This document shows positions 8,842-17,813 of a stretch of DNA of 64,000 nucleotides, one piece after another. This stretch comes from Hyphomicrobium methylovorum (lineage in GTDB: Bacteria > Pseudomonadota > Alphaproteobacteria > Rhizobiales > Hyphomicrobiaceae). The notes beneath the pieces were generated by a model. It was not told the DNA's origin, searched no databases, and was given only the letters and a program-made list of their open reading frames with translations. The stretch's first letter is position 1; every line of letters begins with the position of its first letter. The DNA lies in contig NZ_QHJE01000001.1 of assembly GCF_013626205.1 (NCBI RefSeq), forward strand, positions 682,001-746,000, read 5' to 3'. Made by a program: the position numbers and the translations under genes.

Positions 8842-9900
8842 ATGAACCGCCCCGTTATCGGCCGCGAGCAGGATGCAGCGGAATCGGATCGCATGGATCT
8901 CAAAGACTGGCGCGCACGCGCGCTTGAATTCGAAGGCGAAGTCGGTCGGGCTATCGTTGGCCAGGAACGCGCCATCCGTTTACTTGTGATTGCTGTGTTC
9001 GCGCGCGGTCACGTTCTGCTGGAAGGTGACGTCGGCGTCGGTAAGACGACTTTGCTCAGAGCGGTTGCTCACGCTCTCGGCGGCTCTTACGAGCGCGTTG
9101 AAGGCACCATCGATCTGATGCCTTCCGACATGATTTATTACACGTTCCTCAACGAGGACGGTAAGCCACGCGTGGAGCCCGGACCGGTTCTGCGGCATGG
9201 CAGCGATCTCTCGGTTTTCTTCTTCAACGAAATCAACCGCGCTCGTCCGCAGGTGCACTCGTTGCTGCTCCGGTTGATGGCCGAACGCAGCATCACCGCC
9301 TTCAATACCGAACACTTCTTTCCGCACGTTCTCGTGTTTGCGGATCGCAACCGCATCGAACGCGAAGAGACGTTCGAACTTCCGGCTGCTGCACGCGACC
9401 GCTTCCTGATGGAAGTTTCTATTGGCTCGCCGACCGACGACGAGTCTCGTCGTGCGTTGTTGTTCGAGACGCGCTTTCATGATGTCGATCAATTGATCGG
9501 AGCCCTCAAAGAAGGCGTGATCGACTATCGCCAGATCAATGCGCTGGCGAAAATTATCCAGTCGTCGGTCGTCGTGAGCCCGGCGATTGAAAAATATACG
9601 CTCGACCTTTGGAAGGCTGTTCGCGATCCGGCGGCGGCGAATGTTTCCATTCCGGGTGTCGACATGACACGCCTCGTCGCTGGCGGCGCCAGCCCGCGCG
9701 GCATGAGCTATCTCATCCGTGCTGCCAGGGTCTCGGCTTGGCTCGCGGGTCGCGAGATGGTCGTTCCCGAAGACATTCGCGATATCTTTTACGAGTGCAT
9801 GGCGCATCGCATCTTCCTCTCGCCCGTATACGAGTTGCGGCGGGAAGAGCTGGTGCGTTCACTCATCGATCAGATTTTTGCGAGCGTCCCGGCGCCATGA
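8842..9900 (+). CDS. mxaR: MoxR-type AAA+ ATPase
   Basis: 352 residues of a MoxR AAA+ ATPase: Walker A GDVGVGKTT (about residue 58), Walker B-like SVFFFNEINRARP, sensor and lid regions ending with the MoxR C-terminus (ISYLIRAARVSAWLAGRE type). MoxR proteins act as chaperones that work with VWA partners; here the partners are encoded by mxaS, mxaC and mxaL. Needed for making active methanol dehydrogenase in other methylotrophs. Its last codons overlap mxaS by ATGA. An in-frame ATG at 8893 is a possible shorter start. Confidence 0.93.
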   Translation: MNRPVIGREQDAAESDRMDLKDWRARALEFEGEVGRAIVGQERAIRLLVIAVFARGHVLLEGDVGVGKTTLLRAVAHALGGSYERVEGTIDLMPSDMIYYTFLNEDGKPRVEPGPVLRHGSDLSVFFFNEINRARPQVHSLLLRLMAERSITAFNTEHFFPHVLVFADRNRIEREETFELPAAARDRFLMEVSIGSPTDDESRRALLFETRFHDVDQLIGALKEGVIDYRQINALAKIIQSSVVVSPAIEKYTLDLWKAVRDPAAANVSIPGVDMTRLVAGGASPRGMSYLIRAARVSAWLAGREMVVPEDIRDIFYECMAHRIFLSPVYELRREELVRSLIDQIFASVPAP

Positions 9901-10754
9901 ATGCCGAGCTGCAAGACGTCGCCTACCATATTCCGTGGAGAACCAGCGGGCTGCGCGCAGGGTCTCACCGCAGCTATCTTTTTGGCGGCGGCGGGCTCTT
10001 TCGTGACGTTGTTCCGCTCCTTTCTCTGCCGGATCCGCGCCGGATTGCTATTCGGGCATCGCTGAACGACCCGTTCGAACGCCTGCTTGTCCGTCGCTTC
10101 GAGCAGCCGAGTGCGATCGATGTCGTTGTTCTGGTCGATGTGTCGGCATCGATGGCTTTTCGTGGCCGTTGCGACAAGATCCAGATGGCGTCTGATTTGG
10201 CGCAAGCACTGGCAATTTGCACTGAACGGGCGGGAGATACGTTTGCGCTCTATCCGTTCGATGCGACTTTGCGGGACGATCTTCTGCTCCGGAGAACGCA
10301 TTCGCGTGCGGCCCATTCGAAAGCCGTTGAACGGCTCAGGGCCTATCGACCGGATACGCCGGGCGTAAGCGGCGTTGGAGAGGCTGCGGCTGCACTCGTC
10401 GGGTCAAAGAAACTTGTCTTTCTGATTTCCGATTTTCATTGGTCGGAGAAGGAAGCGCAGCTCGCAGGCGAAACGCTTGCGTTTCACGATGTCGTGCCGA
10501 TCGAGCTTGAAGACAGCCTGGAGACGGATGGGTTTCCCGATTGGGGGCTCGTCAATCTGCGTGATCTCGAGACCGGCCGGCGCCGCCTCATTGCCATGCG
10601 CCCTTCGCTGAAGGAACGCTGGCGGGTGTTGCGCGAAGCGCGACGCAACCGCGTGCGCCAAGTGTTCGATGCATCCGCGCGAGAGATGTTCACGATCCGG
10701 GACCGGATCGATTGGATGCGGCTGACAACCTATTTGGTCTATGGAAGCGCATGA
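9897..10754 (+). CDS. mxaS: MxaS, DUF58/VWA-like maturation protein
   Basis: 285 residues. The open frame extends upstream into mxaR, but the start at 9897 (MNAELQDVAYHIPWRT) overlaps the mxaR stop by ATGA, the usual arrangement. It is a DUF58-type protein with a VWA-like core, LVDVSASMAF giving a D-x-S-x-S metal-site motif. No signal peptide is seen, so it probably acts on the cytoplasmic side with the MxaR ATPase. Genetic work in Methylobacterium places mxaS among genes needed for active enzyme; the mechanism is not settled. Confidence 0.9.
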   Translation: MNAELQDVAYHIPWRTSGLRAGSHRSYLFGGGGLFRDVVPLLSLPDPRRIAIRASLNDPFERLLVRRFEQPSAIDVVVLVDVSASMAFRGRCDKIQMASDLAQALAICTERAGDTFALYPFDATLRDDLLLRRTHSRAAHSKAVERLRAYRPDTPGVSGVGEAAAALVGSKKLVFLISDFHWSEKEAQLAGETLAFHDVVPIELEDSLETDGFPDWGLVNLRDLETGRRRLIAMRPSLKERWRVLREARRNRVRQVFDASAREMFTIRDRIDWMRLTTYLVYGSA

Positions 10755-11731
10755 TGCGGAAACTGGCGACAATCCTGTTCCTGTTGCTGTTCCCCGTACC
10801 GGTTCAAGCCGCGATCGAGGCGGTGAATATTTTTGAACCTCGGGCGTTCGGCTATTTCATGGGCGACACGCTCGAGCGGCGTGTGGAAGTCGTGACGACA
10901 GGCGATACGGAGTTGATTTCTGGCAGCCTTCCGCGTCCAGGCTCGTTGACATATTGGCTTGATCTCACTTCCGTCGATCACAGCGTTCGCGAAGCGCACG
11001 GCGCAAAAACGCATACGATCATTCTCAAATACCAGATCTTCTATTCCGCCCTTCAGGCGACAAAGCTGAAGATTCCGCCCTACCCGCTCAAGTTTCGCAA
11101 TCCCGGCGTTCAACCGCCAGCTGATGGCGCTAAGGACGAACATCGCAACGAAGGGGAAGCTCCACCAGCTTCCGCCTCGATACCTGCATTGCAGCTGACG
11201 ATTTCTCCCCTTCGCGACATCTTGCTCGATGACGTGATGCCGGACCGAAAGACAGAGATTTCTGAAATTCTTCGGCCAGATGCTCGCGCCAATCTGATAC
11301 CGACGGGCCGATTGGAAAAGCTTCTTGGACTCTCGGCCGCGGCGTTGCTTCTCTCTCTCGCGCTTTTGCTTTGGCACTATGCGATATGGCCATTTTCGCG
11401 ACGGGCTGGGCGTCCATTCACGATTGCAGATCGGCGCATCCGCAAGCTTCAGTCCGCATCGTCGAGCGACGATCGATATGCCGAATCGTTGCTCGTGCTG
11501 CATCGCGCGCTCGACGAAGCGCATGGCGGCCGCGTGTTCGCAGGCGATCTTCCGAATTTCATTTCCAAGCATGAGCGCTTCTCTGACTTGTCGCTGCGGC
11601 TTCGTGAATTCTTCGAAAGCTCGCGGATGTATTTTTTCTCCGGAGACAAGGCTGCGGCGGAATCCCGGTTTTCTGTAGAGGATGTTCGCCATCTTGTTGC
11701 TGACCTCGCGCGCGAGGAAAAGGCGGCATGA
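10751..11731 (+). CDS. mxaA: MxaA, calcium-insertion/maturation protein
   Basis: 326 residues from an ATG overlapping the mxaS stop (or 10754, one codon later). Signal peptide MMRKLATILFLLLFPVPVQA, a periplasmic beta-rich domain, then a membrane segment about residues 197-217 (LLGLSAAALLLSLALLLW) and a cytoplasmic C-terminal domain. MxaA, K and L are known from Methylobacterium extorquens mutants to be required for inserting calcium into methanol dehydrogenase. The stop overlaps mxaC by ATGA. Confidence 0.9.
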   Translation: MMRKLATILFLLLFPVPVQAAIEAVNIFEPRAFGYFMGDTLERRVEVVTTGDTELISGSLPRPGSLTYWLDLTSVDHSVREAHGAKTHTIILKYQIFYSALQATKLKIPPYPLKFRNPGVQPPADGAKDEHRNEGEAPPASASIPALQLTISPLRDILLDDVMPDRKTEISEILRPDARANLIPTGRLEKLLGLSAAALLLSLALLLWHYAIWPFSRRAGRPFTIADRRIRKLQSASSSDDRYAESLLVLHRALDEAHGGRVFAGDLPNFISKHERFSDLSLRLREFFESSRMYFFSGDKAAAESRFSVEDVRHLVADLAREEKAA

Positions 11732-12732
11732 TATTCACGAACCCACTGGCGCTGTATCTGCTGCCGCTGGCGCTCATTCCGCTGTTTCTCAGCGGACAGA
11801 AGCAGGATGGCTTTCCGTCACTCGCCGGAATTGAAATCGATCGCCTGTCGCAAGCGATCGACATCGGCCTGCGTCTTCTCGGCGTTCTTGCGATCACTGG
11901 GCTCATTCTCGGCGTAGCGGGCATTTCGTTGCGCGAACGCAGCATCGACCGTTTCGGCCAGGGCGCGCATATCGTTCTATTGATCGACCGCTCGTCGAGC
12001 ATGGACGATACGTTTGCTGGACGGCAGCCGAGCGGCGCGGAGGAATCGAAGTCGGCAGCAGCGAAGCGTTTGCTCAAGGAATTCGTTAAAGAGCGCGCCA
12101 ATGATCGCTTTGGCATTGCGGCCTTCTCAACTGCACCTATCCACATCGCCCCGATCACCGATCATAAAGACCTCGTTCTCGGTGCGATCGATGCTATCGA
12201 CCGCCGAGGGCTATCGTTCACCGACATCGGACGCGGCCTCGGCATGGGCCTCGACATGATGGCGGCGGACGTATCGCAAGCGTCTCGCGCGATCGTGCTT
12301 GTTTCGGACGGCGCTGGCGTGATTGGTCGGCGTGTGCAGGAAAGCCTGCGCACCGAGTTTGCGCGGCTGCCTGTGCATCTCTATTGGCTCTATCTCAGGA
12401 CTGAAGGAACGAACGGCATCTTCGAAGTTCCGCCTCCCGGCGCAGAAGATACGCCGCAAGTTCTACCAGAGCGGCATCTCAACAAGTTCTTCGAGAGCCT
12501 GAAGGTGCCATACCGCGCATTCGAAGCCGAGAGCCCCGAAGCGGTGAAGACAGCGATCACCGAGATTGGCAAGCTCGAACAGACACCCATCGTTTATTCC
12601 GAGCGTATCCCACAATACGACCTGTCACGCTGGGCCTATGCGCTGGCGGCGCTCGCGCTCGGCGGCCTGCTGGCGGCAAAGCTGTGCGAACGTTCGCTCG
12701 GGCGATCTCAGGATGGCACCCATGCAGCTTAA
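11728..12732 (+). CDS. mxaC: MxaC, membrane VWA-domain protein
   Basis: 334 residues: N-terminal membrane segments (about 6-23 and 49-70), a periplasmic VWA domain with metal-site motif IDRSSSMDD (D-x-S-x-S) and later TDIGRGLGMGL, and a C-terminal membrane segment (WAYALAALALGGLLAAKL). This BatA/BatB-like topology suits a partner of the MxaR ATPase in enzyme maturation. Coupled to mxaA upstream and overlapping mxaK by several codons downstream. Confidence 0.9.
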   Translation: MIFTNPLALYLLPLALIPLFLSGQKQDGFPSLAGIEIDRLSQAIDIGLRLLGVLAITGLILGVAGISLRERSIDRFGQGAHIVLLIDRSSSMDDTFAGRQPSGAEESKSAAAKRLLKEFVKERANDRFGIAAFSTAPIHIAPITDHKDLVLGAIDAIDRRGLSFTDIGRGLGMGLDMMAADVSQASRAIVLVSDGAGVIGRRVQESLRTEFARLPVHLYWLYLRTEGTNGIFEVPPPGAEDTPQVLPERHLNKFFESLKVPYRAFEAESPEAVKTAITEIGKLEQTPIVYSERIPQYDLSRWAYALAALALGGLLAAKLCERSLGRSQDGTHAA

Positions 12733-13303
12733 AGATCAGATCAACGAACTCAGAATCTGGACAGGTCCGATTATCTGGCTTCTCGCGATTTTGGCAGCGG
12801 CGGCGACGCTCTTGGTCGGCGCCGATTTTCTGCGGACGAAGAATGCGAACACAAACATTCAGGCCCTGCTCGACGGAAAGGACGTCGAAATTCAGCCCGC
12901 GCGCGCAGAATCCGAAGAGGTTCTTGCGCGTATCAACGAGCTTCTTCGCCGCGATCGACTGGACGAAGCGCAAACTTTGTACAGTAGCAGCGAAACGCGC
13001 ATCTCGATAGACGTTCGCGCCCTCGCTCTTTTCAATATCGCCAATGAGAGAACGCGACAGGCGACTGAGTTCGTCCGCAAGGGCGACATCGACCGTGGAA
13101 CCGCTCTCGTCAATGTTGCCAAGTCCGAGTACCGCATGGCGTTGAAGCTGAAGCCGGACGATTGGGACGCGCGCTACAATCTCGATGTTGCCATGCGGAT
13201 CGTTCGCGACCTGCCGCAAGCCGACAACCTGCCGGACGACGAGCAACAGACGCCCAAGAAACTCTGGACCGATCTTCCCGGTGTGCCGAAAGGCCTGCCA
13301 TGA
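12722..13303 (+). CDS. mxaK: MxaK, TPR-like maturation protein
   Basis: 193 residues from the ATG at 12722, chosen because AGGA lies eight bases upstream; an ATG three codons earlier (12713) is an alternative. One membrane segment (WTGPIIWLLAILAAAATLLVG, first 30 residues or so), then a helical domain with TPR-like pairs (RINELLRRDRLDEAQTLY, ALFNIANERTRQATEFV, KPDDWDARYNLDVAMR). With MxaA and MxaL it is implicated in calcium insertion. It overlaps mxaC by 11 bp and mxaL by ATGA. Confidence 0.85.
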   Translation: MQLKDQINELRIWTGPIIWLLAILAAAATLLVGADFLRTKNANTNIQALLDGKDVEIQPARAESEEVLARINELLRRDRLDEAQTLYSSSETRISIDVRALALFNIANERTRQATEFVRKGDIDRGTALVNVAKSEYRMALKLKPDDWDARYNLDVAMRIVRDLPQADNLPDDEQQTPKKLWTDLPGVPKGLP

Positions 13304-14289
13304 CACTTGCTGGCATTCACATCGACAGGCGAATGCTGCTGCTTCTTGCGGCTCTCGTTCTCACAGCTCTGGCCATTGTCGGATTTCATGTCGTGCGCGA
13401 ACGTCAAGTCGCGAACGCTTTGGCCGTGCTCGACATCACCGGCAGCATGAACACGCGAGACATGGGCCAACCGCCCGGCACGCAAAGCCGTCTCGAAGCC
13501 TCGCGCAAAGCTCTGATCGACATGATGCAGAATTTGCCGTGCGAGTCGAAGCTGGGCCTCGGGCTATTCACCGAGCGCGTGTCTTTTCTGCTGTTCGATC
13601 CGGTTGAGATTTGTGGCAACTACGACGCTCTCGAAGGCGCGATTTCTGAAATCAATTGGCGCATGGCGTGGCAGGCCGACAGCTACATATCGCGCGGTCT
13701 TTTCTCCAGCATTGCAACCGCCGAAAGCCTCAAAGCCGACGTGATCTTCCTGACGGACGGACACGAAGCACCCCCATTGCGCGCGGACATGCCGATCGAA
13801 TTCGACGGCAAGCCGGGTGAAGTCAAAGGCCTGATCGTCGGCGTAGGCGGAACGGAGAAGTCACCTATCCCGAAATACGACGATGAGGGGCGACAGATCG
13901 GCGACTACGGTCCGAGCGATGTTCCGCAGGACAACCGCATCGGCGCGGCGCCAGCAGGTGCAGAGCATCGTGCTGGATACAATGCACGCAACGCACCCTT
14001 CGGAGAGGCGCCGGAAGGGGGCGAAGAGCACCTGTCTTCGGTCCGCACCGAGCATCTGGAAACGCTCGCGCAGTTGACCGGGCTGACTTATGTCGAGTTG
14101 CAAAAGACGCGCAGCCTTGCAGGTCCGCTGTTGTCTGCAGGCAGTGCGCGCTCGCTGCCGATCTCAACGAACATGGCTTTCATTCCTGCACTGCTGGCGC
14201 TCGGCCTGCTCGTCACTCTTTACGCTTTGTCTCTTTTCGATGGCGGAATTCGAAATCGCCGCTGGGGCCGCCACCAGCCGACATCTTGA
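13300..14289 (+). CDS. mxaL: MxaL, VWA-domain maturation protein
   Basis: 329 residues starting at the ATG that overlaps the mxaK stop. Membrane anchor near residues 10-29, VWA domain with metal-site motif DITGSMNT (D-x-T-G-S) and VIFLTDGHEAPP, and a C-terminal membrane segment (FIPALLALGLLVTLYALSLF). Together with MxaA and MxaK it is needed for calcium insertion into methanol dehydrogenase in Methylobacterium. Three VWA-type proteins (MxaS, C, L) and one MoxR ATPase in a row are the standard set. Confidence 0.9.
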   Translation: MTLAGIHIDRRMLLLLAALVLTALAIVGFHVVRERQVANALAVLDITGSMNTRDMGQPPGTQSRLEASRKALIDMMQNLPCESKLGLGLFTERVSFLLFDPVEICGNYDALEGAISEINWRMAWQADSYISRGLFSSIATAESLKADVIFLTDGHEAPPLRADMPIEFDGKPGEVKGLIVGVGGTEKSPIPKYDDEGRQIGDYGPSDVPQDNRIGAAPAGAEHRAGYNARNAPFGEAPEGGEEHLSSVRTEHLETLAQLTGLTYVELQKTRSLAGPLLSAGSARSLPISTNMAFIPALLALGLLVTLYALSLFDGGIRNRRWGRHQPTS

Positions 14290-14318
14290 TGCGCATAACT
14301 AAAAACCAGGAGATTTGT

Positions 14319-14855
14319 ATGATCTTTTCGCGTCATATTATTCTTGCATTTGCATTCCTTGTGGGCGGCTTCAGCTTGGCGCATGCCCACGGTCCGACGC
14401 CGCAGAAAGTCGAAGAGAAGATCACGATCAACGCTCCGCCCGCGGATGTCTGGAAGATCGTCAAAGATTTTGGCGCTATCGGAACCTGGCACCCAGGCCT
14501 CGCCAACGTTAAAGCTGAAGGCGGCAGCGAGCCGGGCGCGACGCGCGTCATCACTCTCAAAAGCGGCGGCGATCTTGAAGAAAGCCTCGACGATATCGAC
14601 GACAAGGGAATGTCGTTCGGCTGGCGTCTGCAAACTGAAAATGTCGATGCGTTCCCCGTCAGCTTCTATTCGGCTGTCATCACGGTGACGCCAGCGGACG
14701 GTGGCAGCAACGTCGAATGGGTGTCGCGCCTTTATCGCGCCGATACGACGAACGAGCCGCCGGAAAACAAGAACGACGAAGCTGCGGTGAAAGCGACGAC
14801 CGATTTCATCAAGGCTGGTCTCGAAGGGCTCAAGGCGAAAGCTGAGGGCAAATAA
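14319..14855 (+). CDS. mxaD: MxaD, SRPBCC-family periplasmic protein
   Basis: 178 residues from the ATG at 14319, preceded by CCAGGAG; the frame also opens at 14286 but lacks a site there. Signal peptide ending SLAHAHG, then an SRPBCC/START-like domain (ITINAPPADVWKIVKDFGAI, VEWVSRLYR). MxaD has been reported to promote electron transfer between methanol dehydrogenase and cytochrome cL. It follows mxaL by 29 bp and precedes the YVTN gene by one base. Confidence 0.9.
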   Translation: MIFSRHIILAFAFLVGGFSLAHAHGPTPQKVEEKITINAPPADVWKIVKDFGAIGTWHPGLANVKAEGGSEPGATRVITLKSGGDLEESLDDIDDKGMSFGWRLQTENVDAFPVSFYSAVITVTPADGGSNVEWVSRLYRADTTNEPPENKNDEAAVKATTDFIKAGLEGLKAKAEGK

Positions 14856-14856
14856 A

Positions 14857-15825
14857 GTGCGAGGCGCCGGCGCTGCTCTCGCTGCATTTGTTGCGTTGAC
14901 CATCGGCGTTTCGGCGCCGGTGGCGGCGAGCGGTAGCAGTCAGGCGATTTATGTTTTAAGCCAAGACGATGCGATCCTTTCGATCGTGGATCCCGAGACG
15001 GACGAGATCGCAACGAAGATCGAATTGAAGGGCAAGCCTGCGTCGTTTGCTTTGCGTTCGGCCTCTTCGGAAGCCTTCGTTACGGAGCCCGATAGCGGTG
15101 AAGTCCTCGTTGTTGATCTGAAGACGCGGGCCATAGCTCGTCGTCTGAAGATTGGCGGGCAACCGTTCGGCTTGGCGACTGGGACGAAGGGAACGTTGTA
15201 TGTCGGCGACTGGAGCGCCAATCGCGTCTCCGTCGTCGACGAAGCAACCGGCAAAGTGACAGCCTCATTGGCGACGGGACATTCCCCCGCCCACCTCGTT
15301 GCCTCCCGCGACGGCGCACGAATATTCGTTGCGAACCGCGAGTCTGACAGCATCAGCGTGATCGATGCGCCATCGAATACCATCCTGAAGACGATCCCGG
15401 TCGGGCGCGCACCATTTGCTTTAGCTTTAAGTGCGGACGAGCGGCGCTTGGCTGTCGCGAATGTTCAATCAGCGACGCTGTCGATTATCGATACGGAAAA
15501 GCTCGCTGTCGTTTCGAGTCCGGCGACGCATGCGATGCCTTATGGCGTTGCTTTCGCGAAAGACGACACCCAAGTTCTCGTTTCCAACCAAGAAGGCGGA
15601 AGCATCTCGATCTTCGATGATGCAAAGCCAAGTGTTCGCGCGGACGTCAAGGTCGGGCGATACCCCGAAGGATTGATTGTGCTGGAGAGCGGAAGGAAGG
15701 CCTATGTCGCCAATTGGTTTTCTTCAAGCGTCTCGGTCGTCGATCTTGAGACGAAAGCAGAGACGAAGCGTATCAAATGTCCGAGCGGGCCTCGCATGGT
15801 TCTCGCAGGGCCTGCGCTTCCATAG
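14857..15825 (+). CDS. Exported YVTN beta-propeller protein (mxaE position)
   Basis: 322 residues from a GTG with GAGGG eight bases upstream. Signal peptide to VAASGS, then about seven YVTN-type blades, recognisable from repeats such as AIYVLSQDDAILSIVDPETDEI, FVANRESDSISVIDAPS and AYVANWFSSSVSVVDLETK. It lies where mxaE is found in Methylobacterium, but I cannot confirm orthology from sequence alone. A second, longer quinoprotein-associated propeller of the same type is at 20623-21591. Probably a periplasmic scaffold or accessory protein; function unknown. Confidence 0.8.
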   Translation: MRGAGAALAAFVALTIGVSAPVAASGSSQAIYVLSQDDAILSIVDPETDEIATKIELKGKPASFALRSASSEAFVTEPDSGEVLVVDLKTRAIARRLKIGGQPFGLATGTKGTLYVGDWSANRVSVVDEATGKVTASLATGHSPAHLVASRDGARIFVANRESDSISVIDAPSNTILKTIPVGRAPFALALSADERRLAVANVQSATLSIIDTEKLAVVSSPATHAMPYGVAFAKDDTQVLVSNQEGGSISIFDDAKPSVRADVKVGRYPEGLIVLESGRKAYVANWFSSSVSVVDLETKAETKRIKCPSGPRMVLAGPALP

Positions 15826-16840
15826 CGGCGCAGTCGTTGCGATCGCCGCTTCCGCGCTTTTGGTCATGACGCACGGCGTCTCGGCTCAATCTTCAAGTCA
15901 GGACAAAGCACCTCCCTGCAACGCTACGAGCGTCCTGGAAGAACTTGATCTCAAGAATCGGCCGCGGCTGGAGCAGATCCTTGCCGAGGCGGCACGCGTC
16001 GCCAATGCCCAGGCCGTGCTCTGGAAGATCGAGAAGGACAACCTCGCGCCCTCTTATCTGTTCGGCACGGTGCACGTTATCGACGAAAGCATGCAGACGC
16101 TTTCACCCGCGGTGCGGCGTGCGATCGCGTCATCGAAAGTCATTGCCGTCGAAGCTGCGCAGCCTGCATCGAAGGAAGCCTGGCAGGCTTCCATGGCCGA
16201 CGCGAACCCCCTTATGGTTTCGCTGGACCGTGAGCTAGAGCGCGTTCTCGACGAGCACGAGATGTCCGTCGTTGAGCGCGCGCTCATCGCGGCGGGCTAT
16301 CCGGGGCGCATGGCGTTTGCTCTCAAGCCATGGGCCGCGACCATGTTCCTCGCGGATTCTCCCTGTCAGCATTCGCTTCAGGAACGCGGGCTCATGCCGA
16401 TCGACGCGATCATCGTCGAGAGAGCCGAGAACAACAACCTGCCGATCGTTGGGCTCGAGACGACGCTGGAGCAATATCAATCGCTCGCGTCCATTCCGTC
16501 AGCGCTTCAGGTGGCGTGGCTCAAAGCGAGCATCGAACTGCATCCGCGCGTCGACGACATCTCGGAAACGATGGCGCAGCTCTACCGATTCCGTCGGCTC
16601 GACGCAGTTTGGTCGTTGACGCAAATCATGGCGCCGCAGGCGGGTTTAACGGACGATATGCTTCAATCGCTGCGCTCGGAGCTCGTCGGCAAGCGCAACG
16701 CGCGCATGCTGGAGCGAGCATTGCCGCTCCTCGACAAAGGCGGCGCGTTTATCGCCGTCGGCGCGATGCATCAAATCGGACCTGAAGGCCTCGTTGCGCT
16801 GCTGAAGCAGAAGGGCTTCTCGACCGTCGCTATCGAATGA
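15704..16840 (+). CDS. TraB/GumN family protein
   Basis: 378 residues if started at the ATG at 15704 (GGAAGG just upstream), which makes the first 122 bp overlap the end of the propeller gene. The only later ATG near the signal sequence (VVAIAASALLVMTHGVSA) would cut that signal. The mature domain is TraB/GumN: SYLFGTVHVID near the N-terminus and GGAFIAVGAMHQIGPEGL near the C-terminus, the paired GxxH motifs of the family. Members are proposed metal-dependent proteases; the role here is unknown. Position matches the end of classic mxa clusters. Confidence 0.75.
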   Translation: MSPIGFLQASRSSILRRKQRRSVSNVRAGLAWFSQGLRFHSGAVVAIAASALLVMTHGVSAQSSSQDKAPPCNATSVLEELDLKNRPRLEQILAEAARVANAQAVLWKIEKDNLAPSYLFGTVHVIDESMQTLSPAVRRAIASSKVIAVEAAQPASKEAWQASMADANPLMVSLDRELERVLDEHEMSVVERALIAAGYPGRMAFALKPWAATMFLADSPCQHSLQERGLMPIDAIIVERAENNNLPIVGLETTLEQYQSLASIPSALQVAWLKASIELHPRVDDISETMAQLYRFRRLDAVWSLTQIMAPQAGLTDDMLQSLRSELVGKRNARMLERALPLLDKGGAFIAVGAMHQIGPEGLVALLKQKGFSTVAIE

Positions 16841-16863
16841 TCAACCGTAGATCGGAGTTCAAC

Positions 16864-17202
16864 ATGAGACAGTTCAAAACATATGCGGCATTCGCCGCCT
16901 TTGGCGTGATCGGTGCGCTGGCGATGTCGATGCCTGCGACGGCAGCCGGTTTCTGTGGAGAAAAAGTCGATAGCGGTGAGACGACAGGGAAGACGGAAGA
17001 AGACGCCAAGAAAGCAGCGACCGTCTGGTGGTCATCACGCGCAGGCGCGCTTGGCCGAGGTTATGAGTTCTGGGAGCAAGCCAAGGACAAGACCATCAAG
17101 TGTCACAAAGAGCCGCCGGACAAATTCAAGTGCGTTGCAAGCGCAAAGCCGTGTCTGCCCGACGGTCAGACACCGGAAAATATCCGGAAGCAGGACCTCT
17201 AA
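16864..17202 (+). CDS. Small exported Cys-containing protein
   Basis: 112 residues, ATG at 16864 with GGAG six bases upstream. Signal peptide to PATAAG, then a charged mature part of about 85 residues with four Cys (FCGEK, IKCHKE, FKCVAS, KPCLPD) that could form two disulfides. Starts 23 bp after the TraB-like gene and looks like the last gene of the mxa transcription unit. No family recognised. Confidence 0.65.
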   Translation: MRQFKTYAAFAAFGVIGALAMSMPATAAGFCGEKVDSGETTGKTEEDAKKAATVWWSSRAGALGRGYEFWEQAKDKTIKCHKEPPDKFKCVASAKPCLPDGQTPENIRKQDL

Positions 17203-17226
17203 CAGACACGGAACGAATTCCGGCGC

Positions 17227-17613
17227 TTATAGCTCGCTGTAGTTTCTTGTCGTCTGTAGCGAACCGAAATAAGTGCCGGTCCACCGTTCAACTTTTTCCG
17301 GCAAGAACACGAAGCTCTGCATCCGGTAGACGATGCCGCCTGACATGACGGTTTTTTCGTCGGCCGGAATTGCGGTTGCTGGCAAGAAGTAAGCGCATGT
17401 TTGCTTGCCGGCCGCTTTGTTCACGACGTTGGCGGCGATCTCGCCGGCGTCTCCTGCTGCGCGACGCTGCAAGAATGCGATCTGATCTGATTTGGCGCCG
17501 CAGAAGTATCCCGAAACGCGTTGCGTCGTGTCTGCTTTGACGGTGGCGCCCGCCATGCACGCCACAGCCACTGCCGCGAGAGATACGGGAAAGGAAGAGA
17601 TTCGAAAGAGCAT
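17227..17613 (-). CDS. Small exported hypothetical protein
   Basis: 128 residues with a signal peptide (to TVKAD) and a good ribosome site (AGGAGA, seven bases before the ATG). The mature part has two Cys (YFCGAKSD, QTCAYFLP) and aromatic-rich C-terminal strands. It is convergent with the preceding gene, 24 bp apart. No family recognised; its placement between the mxa cluster and lanM suggests, but does not show, a link to quinoprotein function. Confidence 0.6.
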   Translation of the reverse strand: MLFRISSFPVSLAAVAVACMAGATVKADTTQRVSGYFCGAKSDQIAFLQRRAAGDAGEIAANVVNKAAGKQTCAYFLPATAIPADEKTVMSGGIVYRMQSFVFLPEKVERWTGTYFGSLQTTRNYSEL

Positions 17614-17776
17614 CGAGTCGTCTCCTAGGTTAACGGCTCACTTGCGTGACCCCAAACCAACCGAGCGCGTCTCCTGCCCTGTCCTATTTTTTCTTCAAGA
17701 CTGAAGGAAGAATCGGTAATGGGCAATAATCCGCGCCTATTTGTCCAACCTGTCGTCCTTTTCGTTCGATGCGCGT

Positions 17777-17806
17777 GGCCGCTCGGCGCCATGCCGCCGA
17801 GCGGCC
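17777..17806 (-). other. Long GC hairpin downstream of lanM
   Basis: Perfect 12-bp arms GGCCGCTCGGCG (17777-17788) and CGCCGAGCGGCC (17795-17806) with a six-base loop, eight bases beyond the lanM stop. No U-tract follows on the lanM strand, so it may protect the mRNA 3' end or act with another factor in termination. Confidence 0.7.
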
Positions 17807-17813
17807 GCCGCAG

